A DNA stretch of 64,000 bases from Paraherbaspirillum soli (GCF_042654985.1 NZ_JBHSMT010000012.1:201129-265128); one strand, 5' to 3'; shown: positions 27,031-36,083, numbered from the stretch's first letter. Notes: generated by a model not told the origin, from the letters alone. Made by a program: numbers and translations.

Positions 27031-28041
27031 ATGCAGAATCAATTGAATCTCAACATCGAACAGCCGACCGACGACTATCCAGTGATGGTGCTGCTGGTGG
27101 ACGATCAAGCCATGGTCGGCGAAGCCGTCCGCCGCGCCCTGGCGACTGAGCCCAACATCAATTTCCATTACTGCGCACAGCCGGAAGAGGCCATCACCGC
27201 CGCCAAAAAAACCAGGGCCACCGTCATCCTGCAAGACCTGGTGATGCCCGGCATCGACGGCCTGACGCTGGTGCGCCAGTACCGAGCCCATCCGGAGACC
27301 CGCAATATTCCCATCATCGTGCTGTCGACCCGGGAAGACGCCGCCACCAAAAGCGCCGCCTTCACCGCCGGCGCCAACGACTACCTGGTCAAACTGCCCG
27401 ACACCATCGAACTGGTGGCGCGGATACGCTATCACTCGCGCTCCTACATGAACCTGCTGCAACGCGACGAGGCATATTGCGCGCTGCGGCAAAGCCAACA
27501 GCAACTGCTCGAAACCAATCTCGAACTGCAACGCCTGACCAATTCGGACGGCCTGACCGGACTGGCCAACCGGCGCTATTTCGACGAATACTTCAGCGCC
27601 GAATGGAAGCGCGCGGAACGCGAGCAGAGCATGCTGTCGCTGCTGATGATAGACATCGACGATTTCAAGCTCTACAACGACACCTACGGCCACCTGGCCG
27701 GCGATTCCACTCTCAAGCGGGTCGCCAGCACCATCGGCAGCTATGCCCGGCGTCCGGCCGATCTGGCGGCCCGGGTCGGCGGCGAGGAATTCGTGCTGGT
27801 GATGCCCACTACTTCCAGCGAGCATATGCGGATACTGGGCGAGAAACTGCAACTGGCGGTGTATTCGATGCAGATCGCACACAGCGTCTCCAGCAACGAC
27901 GACCGGGTCACCGTCAGCGTCGGCGGCGCCACGGTCACGCCGCAACGCGACGCCTCCCTGCTCAACCTGATCGAAGCTGCCGACCGCGCGCTATACCGCG
28001 CCAAGCGCAGCGGCAAGAACCGAGTTGAAATCGCGGACTAA
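27031..28041 (+). CDS. wspR: Diguanylate cyclase response regulator WspR
   Basis: Makes cyclic di-GMP when phosphorylated. The 336 residues consist of a receiver (phospho-Asp about D69 in LQDLVMPGIDG), a coiled linker (QSQQQLLETNLELQRL) and a GGDEF domain with active GGEEF (250-254). The product-inhibition site RPAD (241-244) sits exactly five residues before the GGEEF, as in WspR. ATG 27031 has TGGAG 6 nt upstream; GTG 27007 and ATG 27019 are weaker. Last gene of the operon, convergent with the histidine kinase at 28080. Confidence 0.95.
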   Translation: MQNQLNLNIEQPTDDYPVMVLLVDDQAMVGEAVRRALATEPNINFHYCAQPEEAITAAKKTRATVILQDLVMPGIDGLTLVRQYRAHPETRNIPIIVLSTREDAATKSAAFTAGANDYLVKLPDTIELVARIRYHSRSYMNLLQRDEAYCALRQSQQQLLETNLELQRLTNSDGLTGLANRRYFDEYFSAEWKRAEREQSMLSLLMIDIDDFKLYNDTYGHLAGDSTLKRVASTIGSYARRPADLAARVGGEEFVLVMPTTSSEHMRILGEKLQLAVYSMQIAHSVSSNDDRVTVSVGGATVTPQRDASLLNLIEAADRALYRAKRSGKNRVEIAD

Positions 28042-28079
28042 GAACTAGTGTAGTGTTTCGCAATTAGCGCCGGCGGTCG

Positions 28080-29579
28080 CTATTTAAGCGGCAGGATGAT
28101 GTTCGCCACCAGACCGCCGGCGGCATGATTCGCCAATTGCAGTTGGCCGCCATGCGCCTGCACGATGTTGCGGGCGATGCCAAGTCCCAATCCCATCCCA
28201 TGCACGTTCTGGTCGCGCCCGTGTTCCAGCCGCGTATACGGCTGGAACAGGCTGAGCAAGGCAGCTTCCGGCACCCCCGGCCCATGATCGCGGATCCGGA
28301 TGTGGACGCTGTCGCCGCGTTCATCACCGCCGTTGCCGGCGATTTTTTCGACCGAGATTTCCACTTTTTCGCCGTAGTGCAGCGCATTGTCGAACAGATT
28401 GCCGATCGCGCGCTTCAGCGCCAGCGGCTTCGCCATCACAGTCAAGCCGCTGGCGACGAAGGCCACCTCATGCCCGGCCATGCGGGCGTCGCGGATCATC
28501 CGCTGGATCAAGGCATCGAGCCTGACTTCGGTTTTGTTTTCATGGATATCGCTATCCTTGACCGACTGCAAAGCGCCCTTCACCATCATGTCGAGCTCAT
28601 CCAGATCCTCATGAAATTCAGCCCGCAGCGCATCGTCGTCCAGCAACTCGGTGCGCAATTTCAAGCGCGTGATCGGAGTCCGCAAATCGTGCGAAATCGA
28701 GACAAACAGCCGCTCGCGATCATCCAGGTAACGCTTGATCCGCTCCCGCATGGCGCTGAAGGCACGCGCGGTCTTGACGAACTCGCGGCTGCCGGTCTCC
28801 GGCAACTCGGGCACCGTTTCGCCCTTGCCGAACGCCTCCGCCGCATCCGACAGCGCCGCTAGCGGCCGCGTGGTCCAGCGCACCACCAGGATCGACAGCA
28901 GCAGCACCGTCGCCAGCGACAAACCTTGCAACAGCAGACGATCCAGCGACAACGGGTTGTCGCCATCCAGGAAATAAGGGTTCGGCATCAAGGCCGCCAG
29001 ATACAGCCAGTTGCCCGGCTCCAGCTCGGCCTGGATCACCAGCACCGGTGCCGGATTGGGCTTGATCAGCAGGATGTGCTGGACCCAGCTGTCAGGCAGG
29101 TCCGTCACTTTCAGGCCATCGTTCGACACCGCCAGATCATTGGGCCAGGCAAACGCCAGCCGAAATCCGGGCAAGAAAGGCAGATCCTCTTTCAGCGTCG
29201 CGCCGACCTGCTCGACCACCCGGTCCGCCAGCGATTGCGCCGCGATCGGGTGGATGATCAGTGGTCCGCTATTGGCATTGACGAAAAAACGCGTGCCGCC
29301 CATTTCGCGCAATTGCTGGATCAAAATCGGCCGATAGTTGGCCGGCAAACTCATGTAAAACCGGATCGCGCCAGCAGCGCTGTGACCGAGATGCCGCGCC
29401 GCGACGCTGGCCTCGTTTTCGGATTTGCTGCGCAGTTGCGCGGCCCATATCAAGCCGCCCAGCAGTTGCGTCACCAGCACCCCGAACACCATCAGCACCG
29501 TCAAGCGGGCCAGCAATGTCGGCGGCAGCAAGCGGGTAAGCAAGCGGCTGTAGCGGGCAGACCAGGTGGATTCAGGCAT
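28080..29579 (-). CDS. EnvZ/GltS-type sensor histidine kinase
   Basis: A 499-residue membrane kinase. Domains: TM1 at about 24-46 (ARLTVLMVFGVLVTQLLGGLI), a periplasmic domain, TM2 about 212-232 (LLLQGLSLATVLLLSILVVRW), HAMP (TTRPLAALSDAAEAFG), HisKA with phospho-His in VSISHDLRTPITRLK, and HATPase with N box GNLFDNALHYG plus DHGPGVPE and GMGLGLGIA. Its natural partner is the OmpR-type regulator at 32310-33017, same strand. Two genes and repeats (29580-32309) now lie between them. No Shine-Dalgarno is seen before ATG 29579, consistent with a disturbed operon. Confidence 0.92.
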   Translation of the reverse strand: MPESTWSARYSRLLTRLLPPTLLARLTVLMVFGVLVTQLLGGLIWAAQLRSKSENEASVAARHLGHSAAGAIRFYMSLPANYRPILIQQLREMGGTRFFVNANSGPLIIHPIAAQSLADRVVEQVGATLKEDLPFLPGFRLAFAWPNDLAVSNDGLKVTDLPDSWVQHILLIKPNPAPVLVIQAELEPGNWLYLAALMPNPYFLDGDNPLSLDRLLLQGLSLATVLLLSILVVRWTTRPLAALSDAAEAFGKGETVPELPETGSREFVKTARAFSAMRERIKRYLDDRERLFVSISHDLRTPITRLKLRTELLDDDALRAEFHEDLDELDMMVKGALQSVKDSDIHENKTEVRLDALIQRMIRDARMAGHEVAFVASGLTVMAKPLALKRAIGNLFDNALHYGEKVEISVEKIAGNGGDERGDSVHIRIRDHGPGVPEAALLSLFQPYTRLEHGRDQNVHGMGLGLGIARNIVQAHGGQLQLANHAAGGLVANIILPLK

Positions 29580-29656
29580 GAGAAAGGTGATTAATGAAGC
29601 GGTTCAAATTGTGCGGCACAAGCACAGCCACTCGAAAACTGTGAGAAATAAAAATA

Positions 29657-31012
29657 TTACTGCATCTCCAATTTTCTTCTTTTCGCTCGATAAATCATTT
29701 TTCCCCGCATCAATTTGCCAGTCGTCGTTACCATCCCTTCTCCATCGACAGTCATTGATTCATCCCAGTCGGCAACCAGCGTTAATTTCCCCTTTATATA
29801 ACGATAGGTCTCCGCGTGGTGGCTGCAACAACTGCTTCGTGAAGCCGAGGAAATCGTGCGATTTTTGGAATTGATATCAAGTTGAGGCAGGCCCGAAAGC
29901 ATTTCATCCAATGCGAATTTTTGCGTTTTAGGATCGAACAGGAAAATATTTTCAGTACTATTCGGCCCCGCACCGCCTGAACTTCCGAAAACCATAATAT
30001 CCGGATAGCCATCGAAATTTGCATCGACAACGCTTAACATTTCTTCAGGACGTGAAAATCTGTTCGGATCGGAATAAAAATCGTAAATCATTTGCACCCG
30101 CCGGTTTGTCATGCGATTAATGACTTCAATGGCAACGGCAGTTTTGGCTTCGCTATCGGATTCGTCTTGGGTCTGCAAGGCAACCCGGAAGCGGTATTTG
30201 GGAAGCTTGGCTTTTTGGCCCACCCATTCCCCCTCGATCAAATCTTCGCGGCTTAACCATCCATGCAGGATTTCCCCATCCTGTTTCACGCTATCCACTT
30301 CATACCAATCCGGGTGCATTGCCGTGATTGCCACGAACTTGCCTTTTCCCACATTGGTATGGGCGGACGACTTACTGGATTGATGGTAGATGGATAAATC
30401 TTTTGTCAGATAAAAAATATCCTGATAGTTCTTAACCGCCTGTAATGAGAAATCGTCGTGGTAAAGCGTGGTGGCATAGTGATAGATGGAATATCCGTAT
30501 GCCTCTCCAGAACAAGAAATAAGTATGCAGGCTATTTTCTCCTTGTCCGTAGGGGCACGCTGCGGCGGGATTTTTTCTTCACGAATCATTCTTTCGTCCG
30601 CCGCCCTTTCGATAGAAAATGCACTCTTTTCCGTCCTAAAAATGGGATTACCATTTGTGCAAAAAGGCTGACTTTCAGAATGACTATTCCAGTTTGGAAA
30701 AGCATAGGCGACACATAAATTATCGGCCGAACTTGAATCCCGATAATTCTCGTCCACCAAAAAAACTATTTTATTGGTATGCGATACATCATCCCTTGAG
30801 ACCATCGCATAACTGATCTTTGCCGCCTTAGGTAAAGCATTGCTGAAATTTTTTGTGCTTTTTATAATTTTCGTATCAGCTTTACCAAGGTTCTGAATCG
30901 GTCTCTGCGACGGGGCATTTAACCGGTAAATCCCCGGAATTAATAATTCATCCGTATTTGCAGACGCAGTATTGATCAGGAAAAGATAAAGGATGAAGGC
31001 ATGAATTTTCAT
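29657..31012 (-). CDS. Signal-peptide protein with SH3-like and XAC2610/PliI-like C-terminal domain (possible lysozyme inhibitor/immunity)
   Basis: A 451-residue exported protein from AT-rich DNA. It has a signal peptide (MKIHAFILYLFLINTASA). Around 205-265 there is an SH3b-like segment (KGKFVAITAMHPDWYEVDS then GWLSREDL). From about 275 the C-terminal region resembles XAC2610-related proteins: DANFDGYPDIMVFG, then CCSHHAETYRYIKGKLTLV. XAC2610 is a periplasmic inhibitor of a lysozyme-like effector in Xanthomonas, so a protective role against muramidases is plausible. The family call rests on remembered motif spacing. Its composition differs from the flanking regulator genes, which suggests acquisition. 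Confidence 0.7.
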   Translation of the reverse strand: MKIHAFILYLFLINTASANTDELLIPGIYRLNAPSQRPIQNLGKADTKIIKSTKNFSNALPKAAKISYAMVSRDDVSHTNKIVFLVDENYRDSSSADNLCVAYAFPNWNSHSESQPFCTNGNPIFRTEKSAFSIERAADERMIREEKIPPQRAPTDKEKIACILISCSGEAYGYSIYHYATTLYHDDFSLQAVKNYQDIFYLTKDLSIYHQSSKSSAHTNVGKGKFVAITAMHPDWYEVDSVKQDGEILHGWLSREDLIEGEWVGQKAKLPKYRFRVALQTQDESDSEAKTAVAIEVINRMTNRRVQMIYDFYSDPNRFSRPEEMLSVVDANFDGYPDIMVFGSSGGAGPNSTENIFLFDPKTQKFALDEMLSGLPQLDINSKNRTISSASRSSCCSHHAETYRYIKGKLTLVADWDESMTVDGEGMVTTTGKLMRGKMIYRAKRRKLEMQ

Positions 31013-31060
31013 ATTCGAGAATTGGTTTCTAGATAAGCTGTAAGGCGAGTAGATGGAGAT

Positions 31061-31747
31061 TCATACAGCAATCCCTGCCGCTAATGCGGGCATAGGCTCA
31101 ATCAGCTTGGTATCCACCTGGATTTCATGGAAAACGCCGACCTGGGTAAAAGTCGTACCAAATAGGCAGTGCCTGGTTTCAATCCGGATATTGAATTGAA
31201 GCGGATGGTCATTGCGATGACACAAGAATGTCTTACCGGGGGTGAGAATGCCTGGCAACGGTATCCGAAAACCCAGGATGTCCCAGAAATAGCCGTCGCT
31301 GGTGAAATATAAATTGCCTTCGTGGACCTGCAAGACCAGCTTCATGCCCAAGCCCATGCCGACGTATTCCAGCACTTCGCCTTTCTCGCTTTCACGCATG
31401 TAAGACGTAAATTGGATCGGTTTGCGTCCATGCAAGCGATAGATGCGCTGCTTGAAAATGGAAGGGCAATCCGGTTTGCAATACACCTGGATATCGACCG
31501 GAAAATCGGCATCATCAAGAGGAATCAAAGCCCCGTGAAGCATGAGCTTTGTCAGATAGCCGAACAGTTTCCCGAGCCAGGAACTGCTCAATTCGCTGAG
31601 CATCCCGGTGTAATACAAGGGCTGGCCCGGTGCCGGATTCTTGGCAAAACGCGCCTGAATATCGGGATGAAGCTTTTGCCACTCCGGCCCAAGAATTTTT
31701 CTGAACAGTTCTCCCTCGGAGGGATGGCTTGCCGTGCTGTCGTTCAT
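31061..31747 (-). CDS. DUF4166 domain-containing protein
   Basis: A 228-residue soluble protein. FRKILGPEWQKLHPDIQARF at the N-terminus and the beta-rich remainder (FTSYMRESEKGEVLEYVGMGLGM; GYFWDILGFRIPLP) match the DUF4166 family, often found as a domain beside SDR-like proteins. No signal peptide or catalytic motif is visible. It sits between the XAC2610-like gene and a block of repeats, inside the interval that splits the two-component pair. Function unknown. Confidence 0.8.
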   Translation of the reverse strand: MNDSTASHPSEGELFRKILGPEWQKLHPDIQARFAKNPAPGQPLYYTGMLSELSSSWLGKLFGYLTKLMLHGALIPLDDADFPVDIQVYCKPDCPSIFKQRIYRLHGRKPIQFTSYMRESEKGEVLEYVGMGLGMKLVLQVHEGNLYFTSDGYFWDILGFRIPLPGILTPGKTFLCHRNDHPLQFNIRIETRHCLFGTTFTQVGVFHEIQVDTKLIEPMPALAAGIAV

Positions 31748-31930
31748 AGAGAGGCCGTAAAGTTTTTTGCGTTGATGCTGTTGCTCACCGTGCTGCCGTA
31801 CGACTCAGGGTGTTGCAACATCGTCGCCCCGACATCGAGTCGTTGCCCAGCAGCAAAGGCGAGCATTCTACACCGACGTGATTTTGTGCGGGATGCGCGA
31901 GGAATGGGAGCTGGCGCAAGCGCGCAAATC

Positions 31931-32028
31931 GTAGGGCGGATGAGCGCAGCGTTATCCGCCATTGATGCGCCGCCTGCGATGGATTCGAGCCGGGTAACGG
32001 CGGAAGGCGCTGCGCTTTTCCGCCCTAC
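31931..32028. repeat. Family-B palindromic repeat
   Basis: GTAGGGCGGATGAGCGCAGC ... GCTGCGCTTTTCCGCCCTAC: complementary 5'/3' ends around a variable middle. It is one of two copies in the 562-bp gene-free stretch 31748-32309. Confidence 0.9.
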
Positions 32029-32122
32029 GCGACTGCTGGCTGGCGAGCGAGATATTGAGCCATTCGATGCGCCGAAAACTGACAGCTCGGGAGGCCGGCC
32101 ATTCCTGCTTCTTTGGCGGAAC

Positions 32123-32218
32123 GTAGGGCGGATGAGCGCAGCGTTATCCGCCGCCGGATGTGCCGCATATGGTTGACGCATCCAAAACGGCGGAAGGCGC
32201 TGCGCTTTTCCGCCCTAC
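32123..32218. repeat. Family-B palindromic repeat, second copy
   Basis: Same ends and orientation as 31931-32028, with a 94-bp unrelated spacer between the copies. The middles (about 40 bp) differ, so the copies are conserved only in their arms. Confidence 0.9.
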
Positions 32219-32233
32219 GCTGTCGTTGTGTGC

Positions 32234-32282
32234 GGGGACACAGTAATTCGGCACGCTAGGGTGCCTCACAAACTATGTCCCC
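32234..32282. repeat. Family-A palindromic repeat (GGGGACACAGT variant)
   Basis: GGGGACACAGTAATTCGGCA ... GTGCCTCACAAACTATGTCCCC; arms pair over most of their length. It lies 27 bp from the stop codon of the response regulator and may act as its 3' hairpin. Confidence 0.85.
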
Positions 32283-32309
32283 AATTAACTCTGTCGACCT
32301 GAACAACGC

Positions 32310-33017
32310 TCAAGAAACCACCACATCCGCCGCAAAAACATAGCCCGCCCCACGCACCGTCTTGATCAGGTGCGGGTCTTTGCCGCCGTCGTTCAGGCGC
32401 AGGCGCAGTTTGCTGATTTGGACGTCGAGCGAACGATCCAGCGGGCCGACGTCGCGGCCGCGGGTTTGTTCGCATAGCAAGCCGCGGTCCAATATGTCGC
32501 CGGGATGTTCGACAAAATATTTCAACAATTGGTAATCGAGCCCGGTCAGCGCCACTACCTGCCCGTGCGGGTCGGCCAGCGTGCGCTCCACCGTGTCCAG
32601 CGTAAAGCCGGTGAAGCGGTAATAGCGCGGTGCGGCGGCGTTGTCGATGCCGCTGCGGCGGTGGATGGCTTTGATCCGGGCCAGCAGTTCGCGCGGGCTG
32701 TAGGGCTTGGCCATGTAGTCGTCGGCGCCCAGTTCCAGCCCGACCACGCGGTCGGTTTCGTCGGAACTGGCAGTCAGCATGATGATCGGTACATTGGAGC
32801 GGTGCCGCACGGTTTTGCAAAGCGCGAAACCGTCGGTGTCGGGCAGCATCACATCCAGGATCACTAGCGACAAGGCATCGGCGTAGCGCTGGAACTCGGC
32901 CAGGAATGCCTCGCCGTTATGCGCCAGATGCACCTCGTATTGATTTTTTTCCAGATACGCTTTGAGCAGCGTGCGGGTCTTCAGGTCGTCGTCAACGATC
33001 AATATCTTGCGCATCAT
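32310..33017 (-). CDS. OmpR-family response regulator
   Basis: A 235-residue two-domain regulator. The receiver has acidic pair DDD (ILIVDDDLKTRTLL), phospho-Asp in LVILDVMLPDTDG and Lys in DDYMAKPYSP. The winged-helix DNA-binding domain (about 130-230) has LTGLDYQLLKYFVEHPG and SLDVQISKLRLRL...IKTVRGAGYVF. The sequence resembles the GltR-like regulators of sugar uptake. It starts 7 bp after the sugar-binding-protein gene, hence one operon. The kinase at 28080-29579 is the likely partner despite the interrupting genes. Confidence 0.93.
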   Translation of the reverse strand: MMRKILIVDDDLKTRTLLKAYLEKNQYEVHLAHNGEAFLAEFQRYADALSLVILDVMLPDTDGFALCKTVRHRSNVPIIMLTASSDETDRVVGLELGADDYMAKPYSPRELLARIKAIHRRSGIDNAAAPRYYRFTGFTLDTVERTLADPHGQVVALTGLDYQLLKYFVEHPGDILDRGLLCEQTRGRDVGPLDRSLDVQISKLRLRLNDGGKDPHLIKTVRGAGYVFAADVVVS

Positions 33018-33024
33018 CCTGGCA

Positions 33025-34374
33025 TCACTCCTGTTTTACTGTTTTCGATATGGTCCGGGCAATGCTGGCGAGCCGGCGCTGGGTGTCGCTCTCGGACATT
33101 TTGTCATCCATGAAATAGCGCTGCACTTCGGCCACGATGGCGTCCTTGGTGGCTTCGTCGGTCGCCATCCGGTGCACCAGGCTCGGCGCCTGGGCTGCAT
33201 TGCCTTTGCTGAAGGCGCTCCACGAGGCGCGGGCGCAGCTATCCATCCTGGATAAATCCGGCGCACGCCATACCGGGATCGCGCCCTTGAGGCGGTTGTA
33301 GTCAGTCTGCACGGCTGGCGACATGGCGATCTGGGCCAGTTTTTCCTGCGCCGGCTGATGCGAATAATCGCCGGCAAACATGGCTAGCGTATCGACGCTG
33401 TACAAGTGGTAGTCGGCGGTGCCCGGCACCGCGGCGCAGGCAAAATCCAGATCGGCGCTCTGGCCCCAGGCCTGCAATTCGCCCTTGACCCAATCGCCCA
33501 TCACCAGCATCGCGGCGTCGCCATCGGCCAGCTGGCGCGCGACCTCGGTCCATGGCCGTTCTTTCAGCGGCGCCGTCATCCAGGCCTTGAGCGCTCGCAA
33601 GCGCAGCAGCGCATGCGTCAGCCTTGCATCGGCAAAAGCGCTCGGCGCCAGGTCGACGAACAAGGAGCGGTAATAGGCGGGGCCGCTTTCCGCCAGCACC
33701 AGGGTTTCAAACAAGGTCGCGACTTGCCAGGCCTGGCTGCTTTGCGCCAGCGGGATGACGCCGGCCTGCTTCAGCTTTTCCGCGGTGCGCTCGAATTCGG
33801 CCCAAGTCTTGGGCGCACTCAGCCCCAGCCGAGCGAATACCTTGCGGTTATAAAACAGGTTGTTGATGCGATGGATGCCGAGCGGCGCCGCCACCACGTG
33901 ACCTCGGTTTTGCACCAGCGACCAGACGGTGGGAAATAACTGTTTGCGCCAGCCGCCCGGGGTCGCCACATTGTCCAGTTCCAGCAATAGGCCGAGGTCG
34001 GCCCATTCGCCGAAAATGACGCCGTTCAGCTGCGTCACCTCGGGCGCCTTGCCGGCCAACACCATGCTCTTGAGGACCTTGCCGGCGCCCAGCCCGGCCC
34101 CGCCCGGGATCGCCGCATCGCGCCATGCGATGTTTTCTTCGGACAGCCGGCTGACCAGCACGTCGACCGCCTTGCGCTCGCCGGCCGAGGTCCACCAGTG
34201 CACCACTTGCAATGCCTGCCCGTTGGGTGTTGCAGCGGCTGCGGCAGCCAGTGCGTGATTGAAAAGACCGCCTAAAGCGATCGCCAATAGAGATGCGGCA
34301 GCCCGTTTTCCGGACCGCCTGATTGCGCTGCTTTCAACTCTGCTTTTGGCATCATTGCGTCGCCGGGCTATCAT
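33025..34374 (-). CDS. Carbohydrate ABC-type substrate-binding protein (probable sensor partner)
   Basis: A 449-residue periplasmic binding protein of the CUT1/glucose-binding group. A long basic leader and hydrophobic stretch (SLLAIALGGLFNHALAAAAAA) form the signal. VVHWWTSAGERKAVDVLV, HRINNLFYNRKVFARLGL and MLVMGDWVKGEL are typical of GtsA-like proteins. ATG 34374 has AAGGAA upstream. No permease or ATPase gene accompanies it; the next genes are a response regulator and, further on, a kinase. It may therefore present a sugar to the kinase, or share the divergently encoded permeases at 36294-38083. Confidence 0.88.
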   Translation of the reverse strand: MIARRRNDAKSRVESSAIRRSGKRAAASLLAIALGGLFNHALAAAAAATPNGQALQVVHWWTSAGERKAVDVLVSRLSEENIAWRDAAIPGGAGLGAGKVLKSMVLAGKAPEVTQLNGVIFGEWADLGLLLELDNVATPGGWRKQLFPTVWSLVQNRGHVVAAPLGIHRINNLFYNRKVFARLGLSAPKTWAEFERTAEKLKQAGVIPLAQSSQAWQVATLFETLVLAESGPAYYRSLFVDLAPSAFADARLTHALLRLRALKAWMTAPLKERPWTEVARQLADGDAAMLVMGDWVKGELQAWGQSADLDFACAAVPGTADYHLYSVDTLAMFAGDYSHQPAQEKLAQIAMSPAVQTDYNRLKGAIPVWRAPDLSRMDSCARASWSAFSKGNAAQAPSLVHRMATDEATKDAIVAEVQRYFMDDKMSESDTQRRLASIARTISKTVKQE

Positions 34375-34420
34375 CGATTTCCTTATTTATATTGTTCGCG
34401 TGTTGTCTCATTAACCTTGC

Positions 34421-34448
34421 CGCGAGTGACTATAACTTAAGTCTCGCG
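34421..34448. promoter_or_regulatory. Inverted repeat in the divergent sugar-locus control region
   Basis: CGCGAG (34421-34426) and CTCGCG (34443-34448) flank a short AT-rich centre with a further ACT/AGT match. It lies in the 431-bp region (34375-34805) between the sensor operon and the GlcNAc operon, near the 5' end of the former. A TTGACA at 34721-34726 lies before the GlcNAc operon, but no well-spaced -10 was found. The operator role is inferred from position. Confidence 0.4.
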
Positions 34449-34805
34449 CACACCGTTAGCGCTGTTCTCGTTTTGTAAAGAAATGTGATTTTGCGTCACT
34501 TTATCTTTATCGGCGAACGAAAAAAATCATCGTCGGCAAGCTGCATCCCGGTATGAGCAAGCCCTGCTTCGGTCGATTCGATTGTAAAGATTGGTAATTG
34601 CAGAAAATCGCAAAAAACCAAATTCCGGATTGAAATCAAGACCTTACCCAACATGATTAACTAATCGGCAAGCGGGATGGCTTCACGTTTCCTATGGTGC
34701 TAATGTCTGCACGCGGTGGTTTGACAGGCAGTCAGCCGACGGCGAACTGTGATAACAACAGCGCCCCGCAACATCAGCCCAATAAAAACGATAGAGGAGA
34801 CATTG

Positions 34806-36083
34806 ATGCAATCCATCACCCGCGTCCGTAGCACCTATAGCATTCGCACACTCCGCAACGCCGTCTTGCTGGCGCTTGCAGCAGCCGGCAGCGCGCAAGC
34901 CGGTACCCTCACCATCGAAAGCTGGCGGGTGGATGACAAGACCTTGTGGGAAACAGTGCTGATCCCGGCGTTCCAGAAAAAAAATCCCGGCATCGAAGTC
35001 AAGTTCGCCCCCAGCGCCCCGACCGAGTACGACTCCAGCCTGGCCGCACGGCTGGCCGGCGGCACCGCCGGCGACTTGATCGCTTGCCGGCCGTTCGACG
35101 TTTCGCTGTCGTTGTACAAGAAAGGCAACCTCGAAAAACTGGACGGCAAGCCCGGCATGGAACACTTCCCTGCTTCCAGCAAAGTGGCGTGGGAGACCGA
35201 TGACGGCAAGGACACTTTCTGCATGCCGGTGGCTTCCGTGATGCACGGCTTCCTGTACAACCAAAAGATTTTCAAGGAACTGCATCTGCAAGCGCCGAAA
35301 ACGGAAGCGGAATTTTTCACGCTACTGGACACCATCAAGAGCAACGGCAAATACACCCCGCTGGCGCTAGGCACCGCCGATCAATGGGAGTCCAATCAAG
35401 TCGTATTCACCGGCATCGGCCCCAATTACTGGAAAGGCGAAGAAAGCCGCAAAGCCCTGATCGCCGGCAAAGCCAAATTCACCGATCCGCAGTTTGTCTC
35501 GGCCTGGGAATACGAAGCCAAGCTGGGCAAATACCTGTCCAAGGGCGCCAGCTCGCAAACCTACGGCGACAGCCAGAACCTGTTCGCGCTGGGCAAAGCG
35601 GCGATTTATCCGACCGGCTCGTGGGATATCGCCTATTTCAACGGCACCGCAAAATTCGAGATGGGCGCTTTCCCGCCACCGGTGCCCAAGGCCGGCGACA
35701 AATGCTATATCTCGGACCACAACGATATCGGCATGGGGATCAACAAGAAATCCAAGAATAAAGAGGATGCCTACAAGTTCCTGGCCTGGCTCGGCTCGCA
35801 AGAGTTTGCCGACATCTACACCAACAAGGTCACCGGTTTCTTCTCGCTGTCCGACCACCTGATTTCGGTCAAGGACCCGGTTGCGAAGCAGATGATCGAC
35901 TGGCGCAAATCGTGCTCGTCCACCATACGCCTGAACGCGCAAATCCTGAACCGCGGCGAACCCAGCATGGAAAACCAGCTGTGGAACGTCAATGCCCAAG
36001 TCCTGAACGGCAAGCTGGCGCCGAAGGAAGCGGCGGCGCAGATCCAGGCCGGGTTTGCCAAGTGGTACAAGCCGCAGCAATAG
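34806..36083 (+). CDS. ABC transporter substrate-binding protein, probable GlcNAc/chitooligosaccharide
   Basis: A 425-residue periplasmic binding protein (CUT1 family). The signal peptide has AVLLALAAAGSAQA. The mature part has WRVDDKTLWETVLIPAFQKK, GGTAGDLIACRPFD, MHGFLYNQKIFKEL and AAIYPTGSWDIAYF. ATG 34806 is preceded by GAGGAG; the longer frame from 34749 is rejected. First gene of a locus containing two permeases, GH20, ATPase, a kinase, nagA and a deaminase, from which GlcNAc or its oligomers is the inferred ligand. A 165-bp family-B repeat separates it from the permeases. Confidence 0.92.
   Translation: MQSITRVRSTYSIRTLRNAVLLALAAAGSAQAGTLTIESWRVDDKTLWETVLIPAFQKKNPGIEVKFAPSAPTEYDSSLAARLAGGTAGDLIACRPFDVSLSLYKKGNLEKLDGKPGMEHFPASSKVAWETDDGKDTFCMPVASVMHGFLYNQKIFKELHLQAPKTEAEFFTLLDTIKSNGKYTPLALGTADQWESNQVVFTGIGPNYWKGEESRKALIAGKAKFTDPQFVSAWEYEAKLGKYLSKGASSQTYGDSQNLFALGKAAIYPTGSWDIAYFNGTAKFEMGAFPPPVPKAGDKCYISDHNDIGMGINKKSKNKEDAYKFLAWLGSQEFADIYTNKVTGFFSLSDHLISVKDPVAKQMIDWRKSCSSTIRLNAQILNRGEPSMENQLWNVNAQVLNGKLAPKEAAAQIQAGFAKWYKPQQ

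Noticed and set aside
26950..27945. 331-residue minus-strand frame opposite wspR
   Set aside because: Lies antisense to an intact receiver-GGDEF gene and has no motif.
31061..32309. Insertion sequence between the response regulator and kinase
   Set aside because: No transposase gene or terminal inverted repeats with target duplication were found; only palindromic repeats and two ordinary genes.
34692..35374. Overlapping minus-strand frames in the GlcNAc binding-protein gene
   Set aside because: Shadows; the plus-strand gene has a ribosome site, signal peptide and family motifs.
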